Origin: Flavobacteriales bacterium | GTDB taxonomy: Bacteria > Bacteroidota > Bacteroidia > Flavobacteriales_D > Sanyastnellaceae | Reading direction: 5' to 3' | Assembly (NCBI GenBank): GCA_016780385.1 | Contig: JADHLY010000008.1 | Coordinates: forward strand, 1 to 54,586 | Length of the DNA: 54,586 nt | Shown here: positions 1 to 8,345 of the stretch, piece by piece | Layout of the letters: every line of letters begins with the position of its first letter | Position numbering within the stretch: position 1 is the stretch's first letter | The notes under the pieces: generated by a model | Database searches by the model: none | Told to the model about the DNA's origin: nothing | What the model saw: the letters and a program-made list of their open reading frames with translations, nothing else | Program-made: the position numbers and the translations under genes

Positions 1-551
1 ATGTCGGACAGCGTACATGACATGCGCGCCAATGGCTGCACTCCAGAAAGGTGGTCGAGCACTTCACTGAGGTTCGCAGCGCCATGGACTTCGGCCGAGG
101 GCAGGATCGCGGCTTCCGCTGCTGAGGCCTGCGGAAGGATGAGGCTGCAACCGGAAGGGGAAGGCCCTGCGGCGGCGTGGGCCAATGCCAGTCCGCCCCG
201 AACCGCGCGCAGCGAGCCGTCCAAGGCCAACTCTCCCATGATGAGCGGGTGCTCGAGGGGTGCGGCGTCGATTTGACCCGAGGCGGCCAGGATACCGAGC
301 GCAAGAGGAAGGTCATACGCCGCGCCTTCCTTGCGCAGTCCAGCCGGTGCGAGGTTGATGGTGATGCCTTTGCCTGGCCAGCGGAAGCCGAGGTGCTCGA
401 TGGCACTTTTGATGCGCTGTTGGCTTTCGCGCACGGCGCTGTCGGGGAGCCCCACCATCAGGAAATGAATGCCGCGGTCTACCCGCACTTCCACGGTGAC
501 AGGCACGGCCTCGACCCCGCTTAGCGCGGCCGCATGCAATCGAACCAACAT
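1..551 (-). CDS. comM: YifB/ComM-family Mg-chelatase-like AAA+ ATPase, N-terminal part (cut by window edge)
   Basis: The minus strand is open from an ATG at 551 to the left edge, giving 183 codons with no stop. The translation begins MLVRLHAAALSGVEAV and contains VGLPDSAVRESQQR, TINLAPAGLRKEGAAYDLPL and IMGELALDGSLRAVRGG. These are signatures of the N-terminal ChlI-like domain of the YifB/ComM family. ComM is a hexameric helicase that promotes branch migration during natural transformation; many homologues have no assigned role. The Walker A and B motifs would lie beyond the edge, so ATPase function cannot be confirmed here. It ends 11 bases downstream of the gmhA stop and may be co-transcribed with it. 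Confidence 0.88.
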   Translation of the reverse strand, partial: MLVRLHAAALSGVEAVPVTVEVRVDRGIHFLMVGLPDSAVRESQQRIKSAIEHLGFRWPGKGITINLAPAGLRKEGAAYDLPLALGILAASGQIDAAPLEHPLIMGELALDGSLRAVRGGLALAHAAAGPSPSGCSLILPQASAAEAAILPSAEVHGAANLSEVLDHLSGVQPLARMSCTLSD

Positions 552-562
552 GGAGAAAGGAA

Positions 563-1141
563 TCAGGCGTTGTGCGCCTCGATGTGGTCAATCAAGGCGT
601 GGATGCACTTGATGTGCACCTCCTGAATCCGGTCGGCATGCCCGTTCCAGGGCACCCGGATTTCGGCATCGCAGAGGGGTGCCAAAGCGCCGCCATCCTT
701 GCCCGTCAATCCGACGACGGACATCCCCAACAAACGGGCGGCTTCAGCCGCGCGCAAGACATTGGCGGATTGGCCCGATGTCGAAATGGCGAGGAGCACA
801 TCTCCCGGCTTGCCCATGGCCTCCACAAATCGCGCGAACACGGCGTCAAATCCATAGTCGTTGCCCACACAGGTAAGGTGGGAAGGGTCAGAGATCGATA
901 GGGCCGGCAAGGCGCGTCGGTCATCACGGTACCGCCCTGTCAGCTCCTCGGCGAAGTGCATCGCGTCACACATGGAGCCTCCGTTGCCACACGATATGAC
1001 CTTGCCGCCAGAGCGGATGGCCTCGGCCATCAAATCCCCCGCCTGACCGAGGGCCGCCAGGTGCCGGTCGTCCGCCATGAAATCGCGCAGGACTTTTTCT
1101 GCTTCCTCGAAATGCTGCCTGATGCTGTGGGCTCTATCCAT
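563..1141 (-). CDS. gmhA: Phosphoheptose isomerase (sedoheptulose-7-phosphate isomerase)
   Basis: The predicted protein has 192 residues, the usual GmhA length. It would convert sedoheptulose 7-phosphate to D-glycero-D-manno-heptose 7-phosphate, the first step towards LPS core heptose. The SIS-domain phosphate loop is CGNGGS at about residues 51-56. It is followed by [13 protein letters not shown], which carries the likely catalytic H62 and E66. ISTSGQS at 119-125 is the second sugar-phosphate loop. [11 protein letters not shown] at 171-181 supplies the conserved Gln and His. I chose the ATG at 1141 because E. coli GmhA starts at the equivalent point. An in-frame TTG at 1156 would add five residues. 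Confidence 0.9.
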   Translation of the reverse strand: MDRAHSIRQHFEEAEKVLRDFMADDRHLAALGQAGDLMAEAIRSGGKVISCGNGGSMCDAMHFAEELTGRYRDDRRALPALSISDPSHLTCVGNDYGFDAVFARFVEAMGKPGDVLLAISTSGQSANVLRAAEAARLLGMSVVGLTGKDGGALAPLCDAEIRVPWNGHADRIQEVHIKCIHALIDHIEAHNA

Positions 1142-1232
1142 GGGGGCAATGTGCAAGACGCAAGCTAACGACCGACCGGAGTTGTGTGGATGATGGGGTT
1201 GCGTTTACCGTCGTGCGCACCGAAGAAGACCT

Positions 1233-3677
1233 TCAGCGGCCGGCATTGAAACGCGCCATGTTCTCCTCAAGGAAGGCGATGAACTTATCGGGGTCGGGGT
1301 CGTATCCCACGCCCGTTCCTACTGCTTCACCGTCATGGTCGATCATGACGTAAAAAGGCTGTGCATTGGTGCCAAAGCGCGAGGCCTGCAGATAGGTCCA
1401 CTTGTTGCCCACGGTGCGCACCCGGAAGTCCTTGCCCCCGAATTGTTCCACCCGCTGCTCAGACTCAGGCAGGGCCTTGCGTTCATCCACATACAATGAG
1501 ACCAGCACCGCCTCCTCAGTGAGGTACTTTACGACCTCGGGGTGCGGCCACACCTGCTCTTCCATCTTGCGGCAATTGACACAAGCCCATCCCGTAAAGT
1601 CCAAGATCATGGGCTTGCCTTCTGCCCGGGCAGCAGCCAAACCTTCATCGTAGTCGCGGAAGCGGGCTTCCACATGGCCCGAGGCGGCATGGTCTCCCCC
1701 ACCGTGGCCCCCTGCGCTGACACTGCCGGAACTTTCCGAATAGAACATGGGGGGTGGGAACCCGGAAATCAAATTGAGCGGAGCGCCCCACATACCGGGC
1801 ATCATGTAGATGGCCAGCACAAGGAAGGCCGTTCCAAGGCTCCAACGTCCCACGCTCATGCGCTCCAGTTTGCTGTCATGGGGAAAACGCAGCCCACCAT
1901 AGAGGTACACGGCAATGCACAGCGCCACAGCGATCCAAATGGCGATGAAGAGCTCGCGCTTGAGGAGACCCAACTGCAGCACGAGGTCAGCATTGGAGAG
2001 GAATTTGAAGGCAAAACCAATTTCGAGTAGGCCGAGCACCACCTTGACACTGGTGAGCCAACCGCCGCTTTGGGGCAGCGAGTTCAGCCATCCTGGAAAG
2101 GCGCTGAAGAGCGCAAAGGGAATCGCCAGGGCCAAGGAGAATCCAAACATGACCGCGATGGGACCACCGAAATTACCAGTAGCCGCTCCGGCAAGGGCAC
2201 TGCCCACAAGCGGGCCTGTGCAGCTGAAGCTGACAATGGCGAGCGTGGCGGCCATGAAGAAGATGCCGATCAAACCGCCGCGGTCAGCCTGAGCGTCCAC
2301 TTTGTTGGCCCAGCTCGTCGGGAGCTGGATTTCAAAGGCGCCAAGGAAACTGACCCCGAAGACCACCAAGAGCACAAACAAGAAGAGGTTGAAGAAGGGG
2401 TCGGTCGAAATCAGATTGAGCACGTCCACCCCGAAAACCGCCGTCAGCACGAGCCCGAGGCCAGTGTAGATGAAGATGATGCTCGCCCCGTAAATCAGCG
2501 CATTGCGGATGCCCTCTGCGCGGGTCTTGGATTGCTTGGTGAAGAAGCTCACCGTCATGGGGATCAATGGAAAGACGCAAGGGGTAAACAGCGCCGCAAA
2601 CCCGAGCCCCATGCCCAATAAGAACAGCACCAAGAGGCCATCATCGCCTGCTTCGTCCTCAGAAGTGCCGGGCTCGCCTTGGCCAGGGCAGAGCTCGGGG
2701 ACCGCTTCGTTGAGGGCTTCATCCAAGGGGAGGTAGAATTCGACGTCTGGTGGGAAGATGCACTTCGTGTCGTCGCACGTCATGTAGGTCAGCAGGCCGT
2801 CCACTTTTTCGGGCCTGTCGCCCGACCAGGTCATGTCCAACGCCCAGCGCACCGTGCCTTCGAAGGACTTGACGTCCTTGTCGAAGTTGGGGTCGAAATG
2901 GACTTCAGGGGTGCACTCCCTGAGGTCGCCGACCTGGATGCCTTCTGTCGCCACGGTGATGGCGGTGGGGATGGGGCCGTCGAGCGGGTCGTTGTCGTTG
3001 CTGTACACGTGCCAACCCGCTTCAATCTCCGCAGTGGCCACCAGCGTGGCCGCATTCTCGCCAGTGGCATAGAGCGTGATGTCCCATTGGACCGGGTCGT
3101 AGATGCCCATGGGGGCCTCCTCCGAGGCTCCGTCATCAAACGCACCTCCGGAATGGCCTCCGCCGCAATAGTCGGGCTTGGCGCTCTCAGGGCGCAGGTC
3201 GGCGAGGGCCAGGGCGAAGTCGACGTCTTCAGGTGGAAGGCACTTGCTTTCGTCGCAGACCATAAAGGTGAGGTAGCCCTTGATGGTATCTGGAATGGCG
3301 CCCGGAAAAGACAGGGTGTGCACCCAATGGGTTTCTTCCTCGAAGAAGAGGAGGTCCATCATGAAATTGGGGTCGTACTCGAGGTGCGGTTCGCACTCTG
3401 ATGCCGCTGTGTCTGCCGTTTGGACGCCCTCTGTATCAAAGGTGAACGACGTAGGAATGGGGCCGTCGAAAGGGTTCAAGAACTGGCTGTAGACGTGCCA
3501 GCCCGACTCAATATCGGCGTGGAAATCGAGGTCAATGGTGCCGTCCCCATTGTCATACATGGCGAAGTCCCAAGCCACAGGGTCGTGGATCTGGGCCTGA
3601 AGGGTTGGAGCCCCTGCCGCCACAATGCAGGCGAGGGCAAACCAAGAGAAAAGGAGCTGTAGTGGCTTCACGGACAC
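1233..3677 (-). CDS. dsbD: Thiol:disulfide interchange protein DsbD with two N-terminal domains
   Basis: This 814-residue inner-membrane reductase would pass electrons from cytoplasmic thioredoxin to periplasmic proteins. A signal peptide (about residues 1-28, ending TLQA) precedes two homologous DsbD-alpha-type domains at about 31-165 and 193-325. Each contains an E-x-GWHVYS motif, a DGPIPT motif and a C-x4-C pair (C141/C146 and C301/C306). About eight membrane helices follow, with FTPCVFPLIP (C367) and SFSCTGPLVG supplying the transmembrane cysteine pair. The C-terminal thioredoxin domain has GWACVNCRKM. Standard DsbD is roughly 560-600 residues, and the extra length is largely the duplicated alpha domain. 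The start is GTG at 3677, with a second GTG at 3671. A weak TATCTTTC box lies at 3701-3694. Confidence 0.93.
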   Translation of the reverse strand: MSVKPLQLLFSWFALACIVAAGAPTLQAQIHDPVAWDFAMYDNGDGTIDLDFHADIESGWHVYSQFLNPFDGPIPTSFTFDTEGVQTADTAASECEPHLEYDPNFMMDLLFFEEETHWVHTLSFPGAIPDTIKGYLTFMVCDESKCLPPEDVDFALALADLRPESAKPDYCGGGHSGGAFDDGASEEAPMGIYDPVQWDITLYATGENAATLVATAEIEAGWHVYSNDNDPLDGPIPTAITVATEGIQVGDLRECTPEVHFDPNFDKDVKSFEGTVRWALDMTWSGDRPEKVDGLLTYMTCDDTKCIFPPDVEFYLPLDEALNEAVPELCPGQGEPGTSEDEAGDDGLLVLFLLGMGLGFAALFTPCVFPLIPMTVSFFTKQSKTRAEGIRNALIYGASIIFIYTGLGLVLTAVFGVDVLNLISTDPFFNLFLFVLLVVFGVSFLGAFEIQLPTSWANKVDAQADRGGLIGIFFMAATLAIVSFSCTGPLVGSALAGAATGNFGGPIAVMFGFSLALAIPFALFSAFPGWLNSLPQSGGWLTSVKVVLGLLEIGFAFKFLSNADLVLQLGLLKRELFIAIWIAVALCIAVYLYGGLRFPHDSKLERMSVGRWSLGTAFLVLAIYMMPGMWGAPLNLISGFPPPMFYSESSGSVSAGGHGGGDHAASGHVEARFRDYDEGLAAARAEGKPMILDFTGWACVNCRKMEEQVWPHPEVVKYLTEEAVLVSLYVDERKALPESEQRVEQFGGKDFRVRTVGNKWTYLQASRFGTNAQPFYVMIDHDGEAVGTGVGYDPDPDKFIAFLEENMARFNAGR

Positions 3678-3770
3678 GTTGCTTTGCGGGCGCGAAAGAT
3701 AATGCCGGTAGGCGGCGTCAAGCCACTTTCTGGGGCCAACGGTTGCGAATCAGCACGAGCGAGGGGCCAA

Positions 3771-4493
3771 TCAAAGGGCGATTTCCTGCCCTGGGCTCAA
3801 GCCGAAGCGCTTGCGGATGAGGCCGCTTCCGAGGTAAACAAGCGGGGTGTCCAATGCGGCCACCAGCACCTTGAAGCCAAACCCATTGACCAGCAGCGCC
3901 CCGAAAAGCCCCCATTCAATTTCCCCCACGCTGCACAACAGCACCAGCACCACGACCGTGTCCACGAATTGGGAAGGGATGGTCGAGAAATTGTTGCGCA
4001 GCCAGAGTTTTCGGCCCCCTGTGCGGTGTTTCCAGAAGTGGAAAATCCGGACATCTAGGAACTGGGCGATGAGGTAAGCAGCCATGGAAGCGCCCACGGC
4101 CAGCAACGTCTGTCCGAAGACGTGGTCGAATTCTCCATCGGATACAGGAGACCACGCTGTCGCCGAGGCCCCACCGGCTATGGTGATGATGCCCAGCGTG
4201 AACACGGACGCAACCAATCCACCCTTCACCACATCGTCGGCCCGTTTTTTCCCAAAGACTTCGGAAATGAGGTCGGTCACGAGGAAGGTCAAGGGGTAGG
4301 CCAACAGCCCGACGCTGGCTTCGAAGGTGTACCCCGCGCCAGGCAGGGTCCAGAAAAAGAACTTCCGGAAGATGAGGTTGCACGTCACCAGGCTCGCGAT
4401 GAACAAGGCTGCCAGCGCGAGATAGAGCCCCAATGCCCATTCGCGGTCGCGTTCTGAGGCAGGCTTGAGGGGTGGGGCGAGTTCGGCGTTCAT
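3771..4493 (-). CDS. yhhQ: Queuosine precursor transporter, YhhQ family
   Basis: The 240-residue polytopic membrane protein has about six hydrophobic segments. The family signature is present: LVTCNLIFRKFF, then LAYPLTFLVTDLISEVFGKKRADDVV, and a C-terminal NNFSTIPSQFVDTVVVLVL. YhhQ/COG1738 proteins import queuosine precursors (preQ0, preQ1) for tRNA modification. No queuosine biosynthesis gene is in the window. The ATG at 4493 is preferred over the upstream in-frame start at 4508 because an exact TAACTTTG box sits at 4513-4506, which would overlap that longer coding sequence. The coding region ends 93 bases from dsbD. The tilS stop lies just upstream at 4511, so it may also be read through from tilS. 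Confidence 0.88.
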   Translation of the reverse strand: MNAELAPPLKPASERDREWALGLYLALAALFIASLVTCNLIFRKFFFWTLPGAGYTFEASVGLLAYPLTFLVTDLISEVFGKKRADDVVKGGLVASVFTLGIITIAGGASATAWSPVSDGEFDHVFGQTLLAVGASMAAYLIAQFLDVRIFHFWKHRTGGRKLWLRNNFSTIPSQFVDTVVVLVLLCSVGEIEWGLFGALLVNGFGFKVLVAALDTPLVYLGSGLIRKRFGLSPGQEIAL

Positions 4494-4505
4494 GGGGGCA
4501 GCGCG

Positions 4506-4513
4506 CAAAGTTA
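4506..4513 (-). promoter_or_regulatory. Exact TAnnTTTG -7 box (TAACTTTG) before yhhQ
   Basis: TAACTTTG on the minus strand ends 12 nt before the yhhQ ATG at 4493. It matches the Bacteroidota -7 consensus at every fixed position. I see no TTG about 19 nt upstream, so the -33 element is missing or degenerate. The box overlaps the end of tilS. Confidence 0.45.
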
Positions 4514-5887
4514 TTTGGAAGGCGTCCAGCTCAGGTGAAGCAATGGCTGTCCGGTTGCATCAGAGGGTGAAGTCGGCAAGGCAACAAGACGGCTGATGCG
4601 GTGCCCGACGAGCCAGACGATCTGACCGGCGGCGTCTTCAAGCACCCATTGGCCGTTGCGGTCGGCGGCGGGCACCTTGCGCTGGGTCAGGATATCGGAG
4701 ACAAGCTGGTGGCCTGTCATGCCGAGCGGGGCCATGCGGTCGCCATCTGTCCAGGTCCGAAGCTGCAAAGGCATGGCCAGGTCCGTCAGCACGACATCGG
4801 CGGTGAGGTCCCCAGCATCGGGCGTGTGAGGCCCATCCGCAGTCGAAGTGTGCCAGGTCAAGGTGCCGTCAGGCGTGTCGATACTGCCGTGGGCATGATC
4901 CAAGGCAGGGTCCCAATTTCTGGGCGACCGGTCCAGCTCACCGGCCATCGCATGGACGACCAGGGCATCGCGTTCCCGGATGACAACATGGGTGGCCGAA
5001 GCATGGCGGCGGCCGACTTCGGTGTCGGGTTGTGCCAAAGCGGCCAAGGCAGCGGCCTGCGCGGGGCCAAAACCGAAGGCTTCGCCCCACACCCCGAGCA
5101 GGTGCAGCGCCGAGGGCGCTTGTCTGACCGCATCGAGCGGCAAGGTCAGGGGGTCATCCGCCACAGTGCTGTGAAGGGACTCGATGTGCTGGCGCCACTC
5201 CGTCGCCAGGGCACCCATGCGCTCCAGCCCGTGGGCCCATCCCGGACGGATGCTGTCCAGCAGGGGAATCAGCTCGCCCCGGATGCGGTTGCGCAGAAAG
5301 TCGGGCAGGGCATTGGTCGGGTCTTCGCGCCAAGGGGTATTGGCCTGTTCCAATGCTGCCCTCAGCATGGATTTTTCGATGTCCAGAAAAGGCCGGCCAA
5401 GCGCAAAACCCCATTGGGTCTGCCATGGCGACATGCCGGCAAGGGCCTCAGGGCGGCTGCCCCGAAGCAGGTGCAGGAGCCGCGTTTCCCTTTGGTCATC
5501 GGCGTGGTGTGCGGTGAGCACGATACCGCCTGGCCCTGTAGCTGTGGCCATCCAGCCATAGCGGGCCGCGCGGGCCGCCGCCTCCAATCCCAAGGACTTG
5601 CGTTCCGCAGAGGTGGTCAGGCCCTGCACGGCATGTTCCTGGAAGGCCCATCCTTTTTGTGCAGTGCGTTCTCGCACAAAAGCCAAAATATCCGCGGCCT
5701 GAGGGTGCAATCCGTGGTCGACGTGCAGCACGCCGAAGTCCCAAGGCAGCCCATCGGCTGCTTCCAGCAGGGCCATGGAGTCCAAGCCGCCAGATACCGC
5801 GAGCCATACGCGGCTATGACGTGGTGTGCTGCGGCGGTCCAACAGGCCGTGAACCGCCCTGCTGAGGGTGGACATGATCTCAGCCAT
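4511..5887 (-). CDS. tilS: tRNA(Ile)-lysidine synthase
   Basis: TilS attaches lysine to C34 of the AUA-reading tRNA-Ile2 using ATP, changing its decoding from AUG to AUA. The N-type ATP-pyrophosphatase P-loop SGGLDS is at about residues 32-37. HVDHGLHPQA and TAHHADDQRETRLLHLLRGS follow, and EDPTNALPDFLRNRIR is another TilS hallmark. The C-terminal region (LRTWTDGDRMAPLGM) matches the TilS C-terminal tRNA-binding domain. The predicted length is 458 residues. The open frame runs further upstream into pabB, but the family start fits the ATG at 5887, which overlaps the pabB stop by 8 nt. An ATG at 5875 is an alternative. The overlap implies translational coupling to pabB. Confidence 0.93.
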   Translation of the reverse strand: MAEIMSTLSRAVHGLLDRRSTPRHSRVWLAVSGGLDSMALLEAADGLPWDFGVLHVDHGLHPQAADILAFVRERTAQKGWAFQEHAVQGLTTSAERKSLGLEAAARAARYGWMATATGPGGIVLTAHHADDQRETRLLHLLRGSRPEALAGMSPWQTQWGFALGRPFLDIEKSMLRAALEQANTPWREDPTNALPDFLRNRIRGELIPLLDSIRPGWAHGLERMGALATEWRQHIESLHSTVADDPLTLPLDAVRQAPSALHLLGVWGEAFGFGPAQAAALAALAQPDTEVGRRHASATHVVIRERDALVVHAMAGELDRSPRNWDPALDHAHGSIDTPDGTLTWHTSTADGPHTPDAGDLTADVVLTDLAMPLQLRTWTDGDRMAPLGMTGHQLVSDILTQRKVPAADRNGQWVLEDAAGQIVWLVGHRISRLVALPTSPSDATGQPLLHLSWTPSK

Positions 5888-7244
5888 GTTTTCCCTGCAT
5901 TGTGCGCTCTTCCGGCGCCGCATTTGTTCCTGCCCCCAAGACTTCGAGCACCGATTGCGCTTTGAGGAGGGTCTCTGCCCATTCGCTGTCCGCGGCCGCC
6001 AAGGCCGTGATGGCGCCACCGACATGTACGCTCCAGCGGCTTTGGGCGCGGTCAATCACCGCCGTCCGGATGACCACATTCAGATGGAAATCGCCTGCAT
6101 CTCCTGCGCCGTTGGGCTCGGCCCACCCGAGGGTGCCGGAATAGAGCCCGCGCTGCACCGGCTCGGTTACTGCCGTGATTTCCATGGCCCTCAATTTGGG
6201 CGCCCCCGTCATGCTGCCCATGGGAAATGTGGCCCGGAGGATATCGGCGAAGCACACATCGTCGCGCACTGTGCACGACACAGTGGAGACCATTTGATGG
6301 ACGTTGCGAAAGCTGTAGATGCCGCAGAGCTCGTCGACCTCCACGCTGGCGGGCCGAGCCACCCGGCTGAGGTCATTGCGTACGAGGTCGGTGATCATGA
6401 CGTTTTCAGCGCGCTCTTTGGGATCTGTGCGCAAGCGTTCGGCCGCTTCGGCATCGGCTTGAGGGTCGGCCATCCGTGCCGCGGTGCCCTTGATGGGCCG
6501 AGAGACGAGCCGTCCGCCTTCGCGCTGAAGGAAGCACTCCGGACTCGCGCACAGGATGTCCACCACACCACTTGTGACGAACGCTGAGTACGGCGCCAGC
6601 GTGCGCGCTACCAGGGCGCCAAAGGCCGAGTGCGCGCTGAAGTCCTCAGGCAAAGCGCCGTTGAGCTCTCGGCAGAGGTTCAGTTCGTAGATGTCACCAC
6701 GGAGGATGTGGCGGTGGACTTTTTCAAAGGCCGCGCGATAGGTGTCCGCGTGGAGGCTGCTCGAAACGGGCAGCGCATGCGCCCCGTCATGCAACTCAGG
6801 GCCTGCTGTGATGGGGTGGGCAACAGCCGATTCCATGGCCGCTGCCAAGGCGGCATCGTCAGGAGCGGTCAGCCAATGGCAAGAAGCCTGAGGGCCGGTT
6901 CCTTTAAATGCCAGCACCGCCTCAGGTTCCACCCAATGCACCACGGGCAACGCCACATGGGGCGGCTTCTGGTCAGGCAAATCCAACATGGGGTCCGCCC
7001 TCAACTGGTCGTATCCAATCCAGCCGACGCACCGCCCTGAGGCCGCGCCGACAAATGCGCCGATTTGATCAAATGCGTCGGCGGTCGCTGTGGAAAGGGT
7101 GAGCCGCCGGCGCTCACCAATGGCGAGCATACCGCTGATGGCCCCCGGATGGTCGGAGGCATCCAGCAACAGCCAAGGGGCATGCTCGCCCAGACCTTGA
7201 AGGTCGGGCAGGGCCAAATGGGACGACGTTGCTGTGGGGTTCAC
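5880..7244 (-). CDS. pabB: Aminodeoxychorismate synthase component I
   Basis: The 454-residue chorismate-binding enzyme would convert chorismate to 4-amino-4-deoxychorismate for folate synthesis. The C-terminal half carries the family motifs: LRGDIYELNLCREL, PECFLQREGGRLVSRPIKGT, ERAENVMITDLVRNDLSRV and FPMGSMTGAPKLRAMEI. The PIKGT lysine (K252) is the residue that distinguishes PabB-type enzymes from anthranilate synthase, which has PIAGT. No pabA (glutaminase) or pabC (lyase) is adjacent. It starts at a GTG 3 nt downstream of hemH and overlaps tilS, so hemH, pabB and tilS look like one transcript. Confidence 0.92.
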   Translation of the reverse strand: MNPTATSSHLALPDLQGLGEHAPWLLLDASDHPGAISGMLAIGERRRLTLSTATADAFDQIGAFVGAASGRCVGWIGYDQLRADPMLDLPDQKPPHVALPVVHWVEPEAVLAFKGTGPQASCHWLTAPDDAALAAAMESAVAHPITAGPELHDGAHALPVSSSLHADTYRAAFEKVHRHILRGDIYELNLCRELNGALPEDFSAHSAFGALVARTLAPYSAFVTSGVVDILCASPECFLQREGGRLVSRPIKGTAARMADPQADAEAAERLRTDPKERAENVMITDLVRNDLSRVARPASVEVDELCGIYSFRNVHQMVSTVSCTVRDDVCFADILRATFPMGSMTGAPKLRAMEITAVTEPVQRGLYSGTLGWAEPNGAGDAGDFHLNVVIRTAVIDRAQSRWSVHVGGAITALAAADSEWAETLLKAQSVLEVLGAGTNAAPEERTMQGKHG

Positions 7245-7247
7245 CCC

Positions 7248-8282
7248 TCAAAGATGGCGCTTGATCAAATGGGTCACGGCATCGGCCCAATCGTCCTCTG
7301 CGTTGAGGCTGGGCACCAGGTCGAGGTGTTCCCCGCCGTGCTCCTCGAAAATCTCCACGTATTCTTCCCCGATCTCCACGGTGGTTTCGAGGCAATCGGC
7401 CACGAATGCGGGAGAAAACACCAGCATTTTCTTGCACCCGTCCTTGGCGCGTTCCTCGATGACCTTATCGCTGAAGGGGGTCAGCCACTTCTTGTCCAGT
7501 CGGCTTTGGAAGGCCACGCTGTAACGGTCCTCGGGGATGCCCAAGCGCTTGACGAGCTCCCGCGTTGTGGCATAGCAGGTGGCCTTGTAGCAGAACTTGT
7601 TTTCCTCGTTGATTTCCGACTCACAGCTGTGGTTGGCGCAACGGCGGTCTTCGTAGACTTTGTCCACTTGCCGGGTGGGGACGCCGTGGTAGCTGAAGAG
7701 AATGTGGTCGTAGGCGTCCAGGTCGAATTGCTTTCCCCGTGCCTCGAAACAGGACAAGTAGCCTTCGTCATCCCAGTATTGGCTGATCATGCGCACTTCC
7801 GGAATGACATACCATTTAGAAATGAGCCGCATCGCCTCTTGGTGGGTGCTGCCGGTGGTCGCCGAAGCGTACTGCGCATACAGGGGAAGCACCACGATTC
7901 GGTCATAGCCCGCTTGGCGCATCTGCTCCAATACCATGGGCATGCTGGGCTGTTGGTAGCGCATGGCGAAATGCACGTGCAGTTCACCGAGTTCAGGGTG
8001 GGCCTCAGACAGGGCCGTGCAACGCTCGGCGACCTTTCGGGTCAGTTCTTCTCCGTGCAACAGCAAGGGGGAGCCTTTGTCCGTCCACACCTTCTTGTAT
8101 TCCCGAGAGCTGCTGAAGCGGCGGAGGGGCGAAATGATGCCACGTACCAGAATTTGACGGGGCAGCCAGGGAATGTCGATCACCCGGCCATCCGAGAGAA
8201 ATTCGGTGAGGTAGCGGCCGACTGCGGCAGGACGCGGATTGTCCGGTGTGCCGAGGTTGATAAGGAGAATGCCAGTCTTCAT
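7248..8282 (-). CDS. hemH: Ferrochelatase with a four-cysteine insert
   Basis: The 344-residue enzyme would insert Fe2+ into protoporphyrin IX at the last step of haem synthesis. The N terminus LLINLGTPDNP is diagnostic. The metal-binding His is in FSYHG (H199) and the conserved Glu is in ADCLET (E299). Between them are C215, C220, C231 and C236 (C-x4-C-x10-C-x4-C). These sit in a segment similar to Bacteroidota HemH proteins and may hold an iron-sulfur cluster or zinc. The start is ATG at 8282. The gene leads a likely hemH-pabB-tilS transcript. Confidence 0.95.
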   Translation of the reverse strand: MKTGILLINLGTPDNPRPAAVGRYLTEFLSDGRVIDIPWLPRQILVRGIISPLRRFSSSREYKKVWTDKGSPLLLHGEELTRKVAERCTALSEAHPELGELHVHFAMRYQQPSMPMVLEQMRQAGYDRIVVLPLYAQYASATTGSTHQEAMRLISKWYVIPEVRMISQYWDDEGYLSCFEARGKQFDLDAYDHILFSYHGVPTRQVDKVYEDRRCANHSCESEINEENKFCYKATCYATTRELVKRLGIPEDRYSVAFQSRLDKKWLTPFSDKVIEERAKDGCKKMLVFSPAFVADCLETTVEIGEEYVEIFEEHGGEHLDLVPSLNAEDDWADAVTHLIKRHL

Positions 8283-8345
8283 GGATGGATGTGCAACAGA
8301 ACAGGAGGGTTACAATCCCGCTCCCACATGGTTCGCCAGCGGGGC

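Noticed and set aside
1-276. Plus-strand open frame at the left edge
   Set aside because: The minus-strand frame over the same bases encodes a well-conserved ComM N terminus.
5880-6055. N-terminal extension of TilS by 56 residues
   Set aside because: The extension overlaps pabB and looks like low-complexity Arg/Ser sequence, while the family start fits ATG 5887.
8320-8345. CCCGCT...AGCGGG hairpin between lpdA and hemH
   Set aside because: Six pairs with a 15-base loop and no T-tract; too weak to call a terminator.
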